A stretch of DNA of 64,000 nt from assembly GCA_020851035.1 (NCBI GenBank), contig JADZDM010000002.1, positions 129,995 through 193,994 of the forward strand, read 5' to 3'. This document shows, one piece after another, positions 9,716-20,836 of this stretch. The position numbers were made by a program, and so were the translations under genes. The notes under the pieces were generated by a model. The model had not been told where the DNA came from. It made no database searches and saw only the letters and a program-made list of their open reading frames with translations. Each line of letters starts with the position of its first letter. Positions within the stretch are counted from its first letter, which is position 1. The stretch comes from Gemmatimonadaceae bacterium. GTDB lineage: Bacteria > Gemmatimonadota > Gemmatimonadetes > Gemmatimonadales > Gemmatimonadaceae.

Positions 9716-12124
9716 TCAGGGCACTGCCGCCGCCGGACGCGCCGGCGTCGGTTCCTCCACCGTGCGCAGCACGTCGCGCCACGCGAAGCGATGCCCGGAG
9801 TTCCGGACCCAGTAGTCCATCCACGCCATCTCGGCCGTCGCCTTCAGCAGCTGGTTGCGCGCATCCGGGATGCCGTGCGTGTTGCCGGGATAGACGTAGA
9901 ACTCCGTCGGCACGCCAAGGCGCTTGAGTGCCATGTGCAGCCCCTCGCTCTCCGGGCGTGGTACGCGCGGGTCCCCGTCCACCACGTGGATCATCGTCGG
10001 CGTCTTCGCGTTCCGGATGTACGCCGCCGGCGACTGCTTCCACCAGTGCAGCATGTCGTCCCAGTACATCTTGTCGCCCAGGTACCACTGGCGCCCGCGC
10101 TGCGTGTCGCTCTCGCCGTACATCGAGATCCAGTTGTAGACGCCGGCACCGGTGGAGATCGCCTTGAAGCGGGTGGTGTGCGTCAGGATCCAGTTGGACC
10201 AGTGGCCACCGGCGCTCCACCCCAGCACCCCCATCCGCGTACTGTCCACCAGGCCGCCGCGGATCAGGTGGTCCACCCCGGCCATGATGTCCTCGTAGCC
10301 CTTCGTGAAGTAGTCACCCTGGCTCTCGATCTCGAACCGCTGACCGTAGTTGGTGCTGTTCCGGTAATTGGGCAGCAGCACCATGTAGCCAGCGCCGGCG
10401 TACACCTGCGAGCCGTATCCGCCGTTGAACGTGAGCACGTCGGCGGACTGCGGCCCGCCGTGGATGGAGACGATCAACGGGTAGCGCGTGCCAGCCTGGT
10501 ACCCCACGGGCTTCACCAGCACCCCACCCACCGGCGTGCCATCCCTGCCCCGCCAGGTGATCTCCTCGGCCGCGCCGAGAGCACGGTCGCGCACCCACGG
10601 ATTCGCGTCCGTGAGCTGGACCCAGGTGCCGCGCTCGGCGATGGCCCGGGACGAGGGCACTGCGAAGATCGTCGCCGGCATCCGCGGATCGCTGCGCGTG
10701 ATGAAGATCCGGTCGGTGTCGTCATCCTGCGTGGCGCGCAGGCTCGCCTGCTCCGCGGTGAGCGGCGTCACGCGATTGGCGGCGATGTCCAGCGCGGCCA
10801 CCTGGTCCGTCGCCTTGATCCCGACGTTGAAGTAGATCGTGCCGCCGTCAGGCGCCCAGAAGCCGATCGTCACGGGCCCGTCGAACCCGGCGCCCAGCTT
10901 CCGGAACGCGGCGCCCTTCGCGGCGACCTCGCGCAGGTACACGCGCAGGTTGTGGCGCATGATGAAGTCGTCCGGCGCCGAGAACGCCACCAGCCGACTG
11001 TCCGGCGAGAAACTCACGCTGCTCTCACCGATCTCGCGGTTGGTGGTCAGTCGCTCCACCACACCGGAGGACACGTCCAGCAGGTACAGGTCAGCGAAAC
11101 CGTTCTGCTCGAGGATGTTGCGCTCGAACCGGCTGGTGCTCAGGCCGTGGAAGCCGATCCAGCGTCCATCCGGCGACAGGCTCATGTCGCCGACGCTGTA
11201 GGTCGAGTCACGCGTGAGCCGCGTGGTGCGCTGCGTCTCCACGTCCAGCGCCCACAGGCTGTAGAGCGGGGTCTCCGCGTTCCGCACCCGCACGTCGAAG
11301 CGCTTCTCGAGGCGGAGCCGCTCGTCGCCGTCCACGGTGTCGGGCGCCGCGTAGAAGATCCGGCGTCCGTCGGGCGAGAAGCGCCACAGGCCCACCCCGG
11401 TGGGGTGCCGCAGCAGCGGCGTCGCGGCAACCGGCGAGCCGGCCAGCAGCGTCGAGACAGGCAGCACGAAGAGCTGTTCCTGGGTCGCGATGCCGGAGCG
11501 ATAGGCCAGCCACTTCCCATCGGGCGAAAAGGCGAACGTAGTCACGCCGTCCTTCGCGTCGGTGATGCGGCGCGCCTCGCCGCCGTCGGGGCGCATGAGG
11601 TACAGCTGCGATGACGCGCCACCCATCCCGCCGCCAGCTGCCGGCGGCGGATACTGCATGCCCGGACCCGCCGTGGGGAGTGTGCTGCCCCGCGGCGCGC
11701 CGCCACCGCCGGCCGGTGCATCACGGTCGGAGAGGAAGACGAAGAAGCGCCCGTCCCTCGACCAGGCGGGGTTCGTCTCGTTCTTCTCGGCGGTGAAGGT
11801 GAGCTGGCGTGCGCTGGCAATGCCTTGCGAGAGCGACACGAGGTGGAGATCCGACTGACGACGCGCCTCCTTCCAGTCGGGCGTGCTCGTCACGTACACC
11901 GCCCACTTGCCATCCGGGCTGGGCACCGGCACCTGCACCTGGCGCATGGACTGCATGTCCAGCCAGGTCATCGGGCGCGGCGCGGGCGCGGCACCCTGCT
12001 GCGCCGCGAGAGCGGCCGGCACGAGTAGCGCCCCGGTGTGCAGCGCGGCGGCGCACGCGGTGTGCGCGACACGGAACGACCAGCGTGAGGGCGTGCGCGA
12101 TGGAGCGGTGCGCTGCGATTGCAT
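9716..12124 (-). CDS. S9-family serine peptidase (prolyl oligopeptidase type)
   Basis: This 802-residue exported peptidase has a signal-like segment around residues 15-45 (ending AALAAQ). A seven-bladed WD/PD40-like propeller follows (repeats such as SPDGKWAVYV, SPDGKWLAYR, SPDGRRIFY), then a C-terminal alpha/beta-hydrolase catalytic domain. The nucleophile is in GWSAGG, the Asp is in VDGDPRVP and the His is in PGNTHGIP, so the triad is complete. S9 enzymes cut short peptides, and the downstream SusC/SusD genes on the same strand suggest uptake of the products. ATG 12124 is preferred over in-frame ATGs at 12160 and 12229 because it leaves a shorter n-region, but no strong ribosome site separates them. 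Confidence 0.85.
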   Translation of the reverse strand: MQSQRTAPSRTPSRWSFRVAHTACAAALHTGALLVPAALAAQQGAAPAPRPMTWLDMQSMRQVQVPVPSPDGKWAVYVTSTPDWKEARRQSDLHLVSLSQGIASARQLTFTAEKNETNPAWSRDGRFFVFLSDRDAPAGGGGAPRGSTLPTAGPGMQYPPPAAGGGMGGASSQLYLMRPDGGEARRITDAKDGVTTFAFSPDGKWLAYRSGIATQEQLFVLPVSTLLAGSPVAATPLLRHPTGVGLWRFSPDGRRIFYAAPDTVDGDERLRLEKRFDVRVRNAETPLYSLWALDVETQRTTRLTRDSTYSVGDMSLSPDGRWIGFHGLSTSRFERNILEQNGFADLYLLDVSSGVVERLTTNREIGESSVSFSPDSRLVAFSAPDDFIMRHNLRVYLREVAAKGAAFRKLGAGFDGPVTIGFWAPDGGTIYFNVGIKATDQVAALDIAANRVTPLTAEQASLRATQDDDTDRIFITRSDPRMPATIFAVPSSRAIAERGTWVQLTDANPWVRDRALGAAEEITWRGRDGTPVGGVLVKPVGYQAGTRYPLIVSIHGGPQSADVLTFNGGYGSQVYAGAGYMVLLPNYRNSTNYGQRFEIESQGDYFTKGYEDIMAGVDHLIRGGLVDSTRMGVLGWSAGGHWSNWILTHTTRFKAISTGAGVYNWISMYGESDTQRGRQWYLGDKMYWDDMLHWWKQSPAAYIRNAKTPTMIHVVDGDPRVPRPESEGLHMALKRLGVPTEFYVYPGNTHGIPDARNQLLKATAEMAWMDYWVRNSGHRFAWRDVLRTVEEPTPARPAAAVP

Positions 12125-12384
12125 CGGCGGGCGGGAAGCGGGGAGGCGAGCAGCCGGCATCGACGGGTGACCTGCGGCGCGAGGGAGGCGCGCCCTGACG
12201 AACCTGCGCGAACCGGTCACGTCGCGCAAATGGGCAACGCGTGCCCTCCCGAAGTCGTTGGTGCCGTCGGCTGCCCCCCGCCTGTCATGGCAATGGCGCC
12301 GCCGCCCCGGGCGCGACGGCTGACCCCGGCGTCGCTCGCCCGCTAGGATTCAGCTTCGCCGATCACCGTCGCCCACCCTGCTCC

Positions 12385-12918
12385 ATGCCCTCTCGCTCCA
12401 ACCCGAAGCCCGCCGCGCACCCGAAGCCGGCCGCCGCCGCACACGCGGCCGCGAAGAAGGCACCCGCTGCCAAGCGGTCCCGCTCACGCCGCGGACGCGG
12501 TGGCGGCGGTGGGGCCGCCAGCCAGGAAAGCGCGCTGTCGTCGATGCCCACCGGCCGCGCGGCGTATGCCGAGACGCGGCGCTGGCTGGTCGCGCGGCAC
12601 GGCAACACCTGCGCCTACTGCGCCCGCAAGGTGCGCGCGCAGGAGATCACGCTCGACCACGTCGCGCCGCGCCGCGGCATGACGGCCTATGACCGACGGG
12701 ACAACCTCGTCCTCTGTTGCCTCGCCTGCAACATCGCGAAGGCCGACAAGACGACCATGGCATGGCTGCTCGCCAAGCGCAACCGTGCCGTGCAGCTCAT
12801 CCGCTTCGGCGGCCACCTGAGCGAGGGACTGGTGGAGATGGCCCGCGACCTCGCCGGTCCCGAGGGCGTGGCCCTGGCCGAGCGGCTCTCCGATCCCGAC
12901 TATCCGTACTCGGACTGA
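12385..12918 (+). CDS. HNH endonuclease
   Basis: This 177-residue protein has a Lys/Ala/Pro-rich, then Arg/Gly-rich disordered N-terminal tail (residues 1-50) before the HNH fold. The nuclease shows two zinc-binding pairs, CAYC and CLAC, around the LDHVAPRRG core and an N in CNIAK. This arrangement is typical of stand-alone HNH proteins related to McrA-type and 5-methylcytosine-dependent or phage nucleases; the basic tail probably binds DNA. A longer frame begins at 12241, but ATG 12385 comes right before the basic tail and is the better start. It is monocistronic, divergent from the S9 peptidase, and a strong hairpin follows. The biological target is unknown. Confidence 0.8.
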   Translation: MPSRSNPKPAAHPKPAAAAHAAAKKAPAAKRSRSRRGRGGGGGAASQESALSSMPTGRAAYAETRRWLVARHGNTCAYCARKVRAQEITLDHVAPRRGMTAYDRRDNLVLCCLACNIAKADKTTMAWLLAKRNRAVQLIRFGGHLSEGLVEMARDLAGPEGVALAERLSDPDYPYSD

Positions 12919-12925
12919 CAGCACA

Positions 12926-12963
12926 GCGGGGTCGCGCGGCGGCTGGCTGCCACGCGACCCCGC
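12926..12963. terminator. Bidirectional hairpin between HNH and MCP genes
   Basis: A perfect 11-bp inverted repeat (GCGGGGTCGCG with CGCGACCCCGC, 16-nt loop) lies between convergent genes ending at 12918 and 12985. There is no T-run; the assignment rests on position and stability. Confidence 0.6.
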
Positions 12964-12984
12964 CGTGCCGCCCTGCACCGCCCG

Positions 12985-15129
12985 CTAGAAGGCGCTGAGG
13001 GTCGACGAGTCGTCGTCGTCGAACGGGATCAGGTCCGCGGCGCGGCCGGCCTTGCTGCCGGACAGCGCCGGCTCGGACACCGGCATCGGGTTCCGCCGGC
13101 CTGCTCCACTGCGCGGAATCGGCGGCGCCGGTCGCGCCTGCGACGGACGGGGACGCACCACCGGTCGCGCCGACTCGCGCACCGGATCACGGCCCGCCGC
13201 GCGCGTGAGTGTGAACTCCGACACCGTGTCGCGCAGGGTCTGCGCCTGGCTCTCGAGCTCGGTCGCGGCGCTCGCGGATTCCTCCGCGTTGCTCGCGACC
13301 TGCTGCGTGACACCACTGATCTGGTCCACGGCCTGCTTGATCTGCGACACCCCCTCCACCTGCTGCTCGGTGGCGGCGGAAATCTCGGCCGTCACCAGTG
13401 CCACCTTCTCCACCCGGTCGTTGATGCGGTGCAGGCTCTGCATCACCTCGCCATTGATCGCCACACCCCGATCCGCGCTCATCTGGCCCTGCTCGATGAG
13501 GGTGGCGGTGTTCTTCGCGGCTTCCGCGGCCCGCAATGCCAGCGAGCGCACCTCCTCGGCCACCACCGCGAAACCGCGTCCGGCGTCACCCGCACGCGCC
13601 GCCTCGACGGCGGCGTTCAGCGCAAGCAGGTTAGTCTGGAACGCGATCTCGTCGATGGTCTTGACGATGCGCGCAGTGTCCGCGCTGGACTTGCGGATCT
13701 CCTCCACCGCCTGGGTGAGCCGCTCCATCCGTGCCGTGCCCTCGGCCGTGTCACTCTTCGCACTGGCCGCGAGCGCGCGGGCCTCACCGGCGTTGGAGGC
13801 ACTCTGCTGCGCCATCGACGCGAACATGTGCACGCTGGCCGACACCTGCTGCAGGCTGGCCGCCTGCTCACTCGCGCCGCTGGCCAGCGCCTGCGCGGCG
13901 CCGGTGATCTGCCCGCCTGCCGACGCCACCTGCTCGGCGGCCGCGTTGACCTGCACCAGTGTCTGATCGAGGTTCTCGACGGCGGAGTTGACGGCCGACT
14001 TGATCGCCGCGTACGCGCCCTGGTAGTCGCCGGTCATCCGCACGCTCAGGTCCCGCTCCGCGACACGCGCGAGCACGGCCTGCACCTCACCGACCGGCGC
14101 TGCCACCGCGTCGAGCGTGCCGTTCATGCCGGCGACCAGGTCGCGGAACGCGCCGGCGTACTTCATGGCGTCGGCACGATCGTTCAGCGCACCGGCCTGT
14201 GCCCCAGTGGCGAGCGTCTGGGTCTCCGTGACGAGGTCGCGCACCACCGACTGCGTGCCCTGCAAGGCGGCCATCGTGGCCTGCATGTCGCCGAGCATCA
14301 GGTCCACGCTGCGTGAGAGGTCACCCAGCTCGTCACGCCCGGTGTCGCGCAGCGGCTCGACGTGCGCCGTGACCGTCGCCGTGAGGTCGCCCTGCGCCAT
14401 GGACTCCAGCGCGCGACGCATCCCGGTGAGCACCTTGGACTGCACCTCGGACGCCAGCGTGGCCACGCCAGTGACCGTCCGGCTGATCCGCGAGGCGATC
14501 GAGAGCGAGATCACCACGCCGAGGACGATGCAGACGGCGATCAGCGCGATCACCGTGAGCCGGCCGGCGTGGAAGGTGCTGGTGGCCTCGGCGGTCGAGG
14601 CCGCCGCGCCGTCGTTGTTGAACTTCACGATCGCAACCAGCGCCGTGTCCATCGCATAGAAGAGCGGACGCGACTCCGTCACCATCCGTGCCTGCGCGAT
14701 GTCGAGCTGCCCGGAGGAGCGGATGAAGGTGAGCTGGTCCCAGTGCTTCTCGAGCACCGCCAGCCGCTGCGTGAAGAGCGCATAGTTCGCGCTGTCGGCC
14801 GTCGTGACGATGGTCGGCTCGTACTCCTTCATCGCGGCGCCGAGCGCGGCACGCGCCTCCTCGAGCTGCGCGACGCCGATCTTCTCGCCGGCCTCCGAGG
14901 AATCGGCGAGGAAGCGGAACTGCGCGATGCGGAACTCCAGCGCGGCGGTCCGGATGTCGCGCGCCGCGTCCACGCTCGGCATCCAGTAGGTCGTGATCCG
15001 CTCCGTGGCGCCGTTCATCGTCGCCATCTCGTAGACGGCGAAGCCGCCGAGCAGGGTCGTGAGGGTGAGCACGCCGCCAAAGGCCACCAGCAGCCTGGCG
15101 CGAAGCTTCAGGTTCGAGAACCACTGCAT
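12985..15129 (-). CDS. Methyl-accepting chemotaxis protein
   Basis: This 714-residue receptor has one transmembrane helix at about residues 12-35 ([17 protein letters not shown]), a periplasmic four-helix-bundle-like sensor (about 36-190), a second helix ([18 protein letters not shown]), HAMP-like segments and a long cytoplasmic coiled coil. The conserved hairpin tip is intact ([20 protein letters not shown], continuing to a GRGFAVVA segment). The C-terminus ends in an acidic [11 protein letters not shown] tail instead of an obvious CheR-binding pentapeptide. It senses a ligand and signals to CheA. ATG 15129 begins directly before the first membrane helix; the upstream extension to 15306 has no signal and would nearly reach the next gene's stop. 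No other che gene is present in the window. Confidence 0.9.
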   Translation of the reverse strand: MQWFSNLKLRARLLVAFGGVLTLTTLLGGFAVYEMATMNGATERITTYWMPSVDAARDIRTAALEFRIAQFRFLADSSEAGEKIGVAQLEEARAALGAAMKEYEPTIVTTADSANYALFTQRLAVLEKHWDQLTFIRSSGQLDIAQARMVTESRPLFYAMDTALVAIVKFNNDGAAASTAEATSTFHAGRLTVIALIAVCIVLGVVISLSIASRISRTVTGVATLASEVQSKVLTGMRRALESMAQGDLTATVTAHVEPLRDTGRDELGDLSRSVDLMLGDMQATMAALQGTQSVVRDLVTETQTLATGAQAGALNDRADAMKYAGAFRDLVAGMNGTLDAVAAPVGEVQAVLARVAERDLSVRMTGDYQGAYAAIKSAVNSAVENLDQTLVQVNAAAEQVASAGGQITGAAQALASGASEQAASLQQVSASVHMFASMAQQSASNAGEARALAASAKSDTAEGTARMERLTQAVEEIRKSSADTARIVKTIDEIAFQTNLLALNAAVEAARAGDAGRGFAVVAEEVRSLALRAAEAAKNTATLIEQGQMSADRGVAINGEVMQSLHRINDRVEKVALVTAEISAATEQQVEGVSQIKQAVDQISGVTQQVASNAEESASAATELESQAQTLRDTVSEFTLTRAAGRDPVRESARPVVRPRPSQARPAPPIPRSGAGRRNPMPVSEPALSGSKAGRAADLIPFDDDDSSTLSAF

Positions 15130-15302
15130 CAAGATCGTCTCCGGACGACGGGTAGGTGGCCGACTGCACTGCCGGACGGCCTGTCTCAATTGTCGGCGCC
15201 CGACGGGCGAACTTGAGGTCGTCACATCGCCCCCAGCGGGGGGCGGACGTCGCGTGCGAGGCACGTGCGCCATGCGTTTCGCATGGCGGTGCCAGGCTGC
15301 CA

Positions 15303-18300
15303 TCACGGCCGAGCGGACAGGGACCGGAAGTACTCGTCCACCATCGCCCGGTACCGGGCCGGCACTCGGCCCGACCCGCCGAGCGCTGGCCCGCCGGCGT
15401 CCGGGGCGCCGAGCTTGCGGCGCAGGGCGAATTCGAAGGCCTTCAGGTTCTCGACCACCCCTCCGCGCAACTGCGCCAGCGCGGCGGAGTCGCCGAGCAC
15501 CTGCGCGCCGTCCAGGGCGTCGAGGCGCGTGATGGCGCGATCCAGCTCACGGGTGTCGGCGCCGGTACCCTGCAGCGTGCGACGAAGCTGCCGTGCCGCC
15601 GCGCCCTGCGCCGCCAGCTCGCGCGAAAGCTGGCGCGCGTCATCCGACAGGCGTCCCGCGCCGCCACCGCCACCCGGGGCGCCCTGCCCGGCACCGCCAC
15701 CCTGCGCGGAGCGTCCCTCCGGCGCGCCGCCGCCGGCGGTACCCTCAGCCGGTGCAGCAGCGCCGGGTGAGCCAGCGCGGGGTGAGCCAGCGCGCTCACG
15801 CACGCGATCGTCGAGTGAGCTGAGGCCGCGCACGAGGTCTCGCGCCTGCGCCAGCGCCCGCGTTGACCGCTGCGACGAGTCGCGTCCCTCGCGCGCGGCC
15901 ACCGCGGCACCGGCCACGCGCTGCTCGAGGCTGTCCAGGTCCTGCTGGATCGAGCGCTCCAGGTTCCGCGCATACTCACCCGAGCCGCGGGACCGCAGCA
16001 CGTCGCGCGAGAACCGGATCTTCTCACCTACGCGCGATGACCGGATCGAGGCCGCGGCGTCCTGCGCGGCGCGGGCGGCACGGGGATTGGCGCGACGGTT
16101 CTCACGTGCGAGCCGGTCGAGATCAGCCGCGAGCGCAGTCACGCCGGCTTCCATCTCCTGCTTCCGTGCATCGAGTGTGCGCTGCTGTTCGACGCGCGTC
16201 GTTCCCGTCGCGGCCATGTCGCGCACGTCACGCTGCACTGCGCGCTGCGACTCGGCCAGCGCGCGCGCACGATCGGTGGCGCCGCCGATCCCCGCGCTGG
16301 CGGCCGCACCACGTGCGGACTCCAGCGCGCGCCGTGCGGACTCGAGCCGCTCGGCCGCTGCCTGTGCCGCGGCGCCGCCCTGCGTGGCACCGCCGCCGCT
16401 GCCACCCGATGCCGCCGAACGGCGCATCGCGTCAGCCGCCTGGCGCATCTCCTGCGCGGTCTGTGACAGCGCCGGCGACTGCTGCTCGCGCGCGAGTCGC
16501 TCCAGTTGACGGGCGGCAGCCTCCGTCTCCTCGGCGAGCTGGCGCTGCGACGCACCACCCGCACTGCCCTGCTGCCCCTGCGATGCGCGCTGCCGCGCCA
16601 GTTCCTGCTGCTGCCGCGCGGCGAGCCGCTTCAGCCGTTCCAGCGTCTCGTCGGCCTGCCGCGCGCCACCCTCCTCACGGGAGCGCTGCACCTGGTCGTA
16701 CTGGTTGCGCATCTTGTCGGTCTGCAGCTCGAGCAGGTCGGCCAGGTCCGAGGCGTTGCCGCCTCCACCGCCGCCGCCACCGCCCTGCTGCTGCATGCTC
16801 ACCTGCACCTCGCGGAAGGCCGCCTCGGCCTTCTCCAGCCACTGCAGCGCGCGCTGTTCCGGTGCCAGTGCGTCACCGGTGCGGCCCTGCACCAGCAACT
16901 CCTCGGCCGCCTTCATCTCGGTGCCCGCCTTCGGCAGCACGTCGGCCAGCACACGGAAGTTGCTGTCGGCCGCCTGCGCCGCCGGACGCGCCACCCGCCG
17001 CAGCAGCGCCTCGAGCTCCGCCCGGAGACGCCCCTGCGAGAGGTGCAACGTGCTGAGGTCACCGCGCAGCGCGGACGCGCCGGCGGTGGCGCGATCCCGT
17101 TCCGTCCGGAATGTGGCCGCCACGATGTCGCGCTGCCGCTGCACGAGTGAACCCGGATTCATCTCCTGGGGCCCGCCGGCCTCGCCGCCGCCGCCCTGCT
17201 GGTTCTGGCGATAGTCGCGCCGGAACGGCCGGATGGTGAGGAACTGGATGTCGCTCACGCCCGCCTTCGGGCGTGGACGCTGGTCGTTGTCCAGCACCCG
17301 CGCGTAGTAGCTCACCACGTCACCCGCCGCGAGCGACATCTCCTCCAGGAACAGCGTGTGTGCCGCGATGACGTCACGCGGGCGCACGCCGGTGCCGCCG
17401 GTGAGCGTGACCACCGTCTCGGCGCCACCGTTCACGCGGTACAGCAGCTCCAGCCGCCCGACACCATAGTCGTCGGACGCCTCGACCTGGATGAAGACCT
17501 CGTCCACACTGGTCGGGCGGAGGTCGCGGCCCGGCTGCCGGATGCGGACCTCGGGCGCCGCGTCCTCGAGTGCGTCCACGATGTACTCGACCGTGCCCCG
17601 CACCACGGTGCCATCGGGCGCCGTGAGCTCCACGCGGTAGAACCCGTCGCGGCGCACGCCGAACTGCGCGGTCACGGTGGAATCGTCCAGCCGCGTGAGC
17701 GGCACCGGCGGGCCGGCGTCGAACACCAGCACACCGGCCGACACGGGACGCGTGACGTGCACCTTCAGCAGCGCCGTCGCACCGGCCGGCGCGGCGATGT
17801 CGCCGCCGTCGTCCGTGACGGATGGCTCCAGGTTCATATAGCCGGGGAATCGGAGCTCGACGCCGATGCGCTCCACACCGGGCAGGTCCTTCACGATCAG
17901 GCGGCCCATCGTGGACCGTACGCCGGCGGCCTCGACGTGGAACTCCGCATCCTCCGTCACATCGAACAGGCGGACGACATGCGCCCCCGGCGCAGTGCCC
18001 GCGCCCATGGCGATCCGCTCCGGCACCGTGTCGGCACCGCGGCGGATCACCAGCTCCACGAGTTCGGGACGGAAGCCCGCGAGCACCGCACCGAGTTGCA
18101 CGTCGCTGCCGCGCGGCACCACCAGCGAGTCCGGGGTGAGCGCGATGTGATAGACCGGCGTGAGCGCCGCCGCCTGCGACGGCGACAGCAGCCGGGTGGC
18201 ACCGAGCCGCAGGTACGGTGGCCCGAAGTGCAGCAGGAGCGCGAACACCAGCACTGCGCCAGCCGCACACGCGAGCGCGCGCAGCGTGGCGGGGCGTTCC

Positions 18301-18737
18301 AGCGAGCGCACGGCTGGCGACGCATCGAGCCGACGCGTGGCATCGGCCACCAGACCACGCTCGAGCACGGCCGAGTGGCCGGTCGTATCCCGGGAGCGGA
18401 GCGTGGCGGCGGTGAGTACGGCACCACCGAGCAGCGGCACCCGCTCCTCCAGGTACAGCGCGAGCCGGTCGTCCGGCAGCCGCCTGACCAGGGGCCAGAG
18501 CATCCACCGCGCCACGGCGATGGCCGTGACGATGCCGAGGGCGATCCGTGCCCACGTGATCGACGCCGGCGTGAAGCGGGCCGCCTCCAGCACCAGTGCG
18601 CCGATGCCGAGCACCGTGCACACTGCACCGGCCGTGATCGCGACACCGACGGCGAGGTGACGCAGGCGCCAGCGGCGCCGCGCCTGCCGCAGCAGCGGCA
18701 CGAGTGACGCCGGCGAGGTCACCGGCTGCGCGCTCAT
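15303..18737 (-). CDS. DUF4175-type membrane protein with long coiled-coil tail
   Basis: This 1144-residue protein closes the eight-gene operon. Three hydrophobic helices lie in the first 180 residues ([53 protein letters not shown]). A beta-rich middle (about 190-520) follows, and then a Gln/Arg/Ala-rich, charged and strongly helical C-terminal half, interrupted by a run of nine glycines. DUF4175 proteins commonly sit beside MoxR-BatA genes; their function is unknown. The ATG at 18737 overlaps the stop of the preceding BatA-like gene (ATGA), implying translational coupling. The helical tail could form long filaments or bind a partner in the periplasm. Confidence 0.78.
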   Translation of the reverse strand: MSAQPVTSPASLVPLLRQARRRWRLRHLAVGVAITAGAVCTVLGIGALVLEAARFTPASITWARIALGIVTAIAVARWMLWPLVRRLPDDRLALYLEERVPLLGGAVLTAATLRSRDTTGHSAVLERGLVADATRRLDASPAVRSLERPATLRALACAAGAVLVFALLLHFGPPYLRLGATRLLSPSQAAALTPVYHIALTPDSLVVPRGSDVQLGAVLAGFRPELVELVIRRGADTVPERIAMGAGTAPGAHVVRLFDVTEDAEFHVEAAGVRSTMGRLIVKDLPGVERIGVELRFPGYMNLEPSVTDDGGDIAAPAGATALLKVHVTRPVSAGVLVFDAGPPVPLTRLDDSTVTAQFGVRRDGFYRVELTAPDGTVVRGTVEYIVDALEDAAPEVRIRQPGRDLRPTSVDEVFIQVEASDDYGVGRLELLYRVNGGAETVVTLTGGTGVRPRDVIAAHTLFLEEMSLAAGDVVSYYARVLDNDQRPRPKAGVSDIQFLTIRPFRRDYRQNQQGGGGEAGGPQEMNPGSLVQRQRDIVAATFRTERDRATAGASALRGDLSTLHLSQGRLRAELEALLRRVARPAAQAADSNFRVLADVLPKAGTEMKAAEELLVQGRTGDALAPEQRALQWLEKAEAAFREVQVSMQQQGGGGGGGGGNASDLADLLELQTDKMRNQYDQVQRSREEGGARQADETLERLKRLAARQQQELARQRASQGQQGSAGGASQRQLAEETEAAARQLERLAREQQSPALSQTAQEMRQAADAMRRSAASGGSGGGATQGGAAAQAAAERLESARRALESARGAAASAGIGGATDRARALAESQRAVQRDVRDMAATGTTRVEQQRTLDARKQEMEAGVTALAADLDRLARENRRANPRAARAAQDAAASIRSSRVGEKIRFSRDVLRSRGSGEYARNLERSIQQDLDSLEQRVAGAAVAAREGRDSSQRSTRALAQARDLVRGLSSLDDRVRERAGSPRAGSPGAAAPAEGTAGGGAPEGRSAQGGGAGQGAPGGGGGAGRLSDDARQLSRELAAQGAAARQLRRTLQGTGADTRELDRAITRLDALDGAQVLGDSAALAQLRGGVVENLKAFEFALRRKLGAPDAGGPALGGSGRVPARYRAMVDEYFRSLSARP

Positions 18738-20836
18738 CGCGAGCGCCCCGCCGGTGCCGGCGCCACTGCCCCGCGCTCGATGTCGTCTGCCATCGACGAC
18801 GTGAGCACGGTGCGTGCGACGAGGCCCTCCACCACCAGCAACAGTGCGGCGGCCGCGAGCAGGTACCACCAGCCCGACTGGCGCGCCTCGCGGTCCGCGG
18901 GCGACTCCTGCAGTGCCTCGGCCCGGGTCGCCGACGTTGCCGCAGGTGCGCCAGCCAGGGCGGCCGGAAGGCGAGCGCCATCGAACGACGCGAAGTCGAG
19001 TTCCGCCGGTGCGATGTTGGCCGCCACCAGCACCGGCCGTGCGCCGGGACTGCCACCCGGCCGGAGCGCGAACACGCCAGCCTCGCGAGGCTGGAGCACC
19101 GCCGCCGCGCCGGCACCGCCGATCGTCGTGCGCGCGCCGGAGGGTGCGGTGACGCTCCAGCGGGCGACACCCGCGCCGGCCGCACCAGCCAGGTCGGCGG
19201 GCCGCACGCTCGCCCCGATTTCCATCGCCCGCGGCGCCTCGCGCCAGGCCGCGGCGTGCAGCGCGAGTTGCTGCACGAGTGGCAGGAATGCCGGCTGGCG
19301 CGGGAGGTCGTTCCAGCGGCCATCCAGCGACGACGCGAAGGTGAGCACGCGTCCGCGTCCCACTGCGTGTTCGGTGAGTGCGACCGTGCCGTCGTCGAAC
19401 CGCGCCAGCACGCCGGCGGTGGTGTCGATGGCGCGCACACGCTGGAAGCGCGCTGCCGCGAGGTCGCCGGCACGCGGGCCGGCCAGCAGCGCCAGCGCGG
19501 GGTGGCGCGCGTCGAGGGATGCGAGCACGGCACCGCCCGACGCGCTGTGGTCGGTGACGCGCCCGATCGCGCCGGGGAGCAGGCTGCGCGCCGACGCAGG
19601 CCAGCTCCGTTCCTCCGCCGCCGCGCCACGCGCGACGAGCAACCCGCCACCGTTCCCGACGAACGCCGTCAGCCGCACTGCCCCCAGCCCGGATGGGAAC
19701 GCCCCATCCGGGAGCACGACCAGGGCACGGCCCGCCAGGTCCGCGGCGCTCACGCGCCCGGGCGTCCGCACCGTCACGTCGAAGCGCGGCATCTCACCGA
19801 TGGAGAGGGCGCGGGTGAGGAACGGGCCAGGATCCTGCGCCACCACCAGCACCGGCACCACCGCCTCCTGCTGCAGCAGGAAGTGGAAGGCATCGTCGCC
19901 CGGCAGCGCATCGGGGGCCAGGCGCACGCGTGCAGGCACCACCTCCGGCGTCACCGGCACGGCGTCGAAGGTGACGGTGGTGCCACCGTCACGCGGCAGG
20001 CTCACGGTGCGCTGCTGCACCACGCGACCGCCCACTTCCAGCGTGACCGCGATGTCGCTGACGGCCGCGCCCTGGTTCGAGAGCCGCGCGCCGACCACCG
20101 CCTCCATCCGCGATTGGTTGCGCACCATCCGCACCTCCACGGCGCGCACCGCATGGTCCGGCACCGGCGCCGCGCCGGCCACGTCCACCGGCACGATCTC
20201 CGTCGCAGGCGCCAGTCGTGCATCCTCGGTGAGGTCCCAGCCGCTGCGCTGGAAGTCCGACACCACCACCAGCACCTTGCGCGGTGCGTCACCGGCATCG
20301 AGTCGCTGGCGCGCCACCGCCACGCCGGCGGCGAGGCGCGTCGACTCATCCGTCGGTGCGAGTGTCGCGAGGGCGGCGCGCAACACCGCTGCGTCACCGG
20401 TGGCCGGCGTGACGGCGATCGCGAGCCGGTCGAACGGCACCAGCGTCATGCGATCGGCGGGTGTCAGCGTGCCGATCACGCTGTCCACCGCGGCCCGTGC
20501 CGCCTGCCAGCGCGCGCCCGCCCGCATCGAGAACGACCGATCGAGCAGCACCACCACGTCGCGCCGGCGCGGGTCCACGCCGGCGCCGGCGGCCCGGCGG
20601 CCCAGCACGGGGCGTGCGAAGGCCAGCGCGAGCGCGACCAGGGCCAGCACGCGCAGCAGCAGCAGCCAGGGGTTGCGCAGGTGGCGCCGTGCCGAGACGG
20701 GCGACGGGGTGCGATCGAGGAACATGAACGACGGGAACGCCGTGGGCTCGTGCCGCTCGCGCTGCACCAGGTGCACCAGCAGCGGCACGACCACGGCGCC
20801 GAGGCCAAGCAGGAAGAGCGGCGCGAGCACCGGCAT
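18734..20836 (-). CDS. BatA-domain / vWA membrane protein
   Basis: This 700-residue protein opens with the BatA-type N-terminus: two membrane helices (PLFLLGLGAVVVPLLVHLV and LLLLRVLALVALALAFARP) separated by a HEPTAFPSFMFL segment. A von Willebrand A-like region follows (VVVLLDRSFSMRAG, a DxSxS variant reading DRSFS), then glutamine-amidotransferase-like and beta-rich parts, and a C-terminal membrane helix near 670-690. These proteins are partners of MoxR ATPases and DUF58 proteins in envelope-stress or maturation systems. It overlaps its upstream gene by one base and its downstream gene by four. The MIDAS motif is present but slightly degenerate, so metal binding is probable, not certain. 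Confidence 0.82.
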   Translation of the reverse strand: MPVLAPLFLLGLGAVVVPLLVHLVQRERHEPTAFPSFMFLDRTPSPVSARRHLRNPWLLLLRVLALVALALAFARPVLGRRAAGAGVDPRRRDVVVLLDRSFSMRAGARWQAARAAVDSVIGTLTPADRMTLVPFDRLAIAVTPATGDAAVLRAALATLAPTDESTRLAAGVAVARQRLDAGDAPRKVLVVVSDFQRSGWDLTEDARLAPATEIVPVDVAGAAPVPDHAVRAVEVRMVRNQSRMEAVVGARLSNQGAAVSDIAVTLEVGGRVVQQRTVSLPRDGGTTVTFDAVPVTPEVVPARVRLAPDALPGDDAFHFLLQQEAVVPVLVVAQDPGPFLTRALSIGEMPRFDVTVRTPGRVSAADLAGRALVVLPDGAFPSGLGAVRLTAFVGNGGGLLVARGAAAEERSWPASARSLLPGAIGRVTDHSASGGAVLASLDARHPALALLAGPRAGDLAAARFQRVRAIDTTAGVLARFDDGTVALTEHAVGRGRVLTFASSLDGRWNDLPRQPAFLPLVQQLALHAAAWREAPRAMEIGASVRPADLAGAAGAGVARWSVTAPSGARTTIGGAGAAAVLQPREAGVFALRPGGSPGARPVLVAANIAPAELDFASFDGARLPAALAGAPAATSATRAEALQESPADREARQSGWWYLLAAAALLLVVEGLVARTVLTSSMADDIERGAVAPAPAGRSR

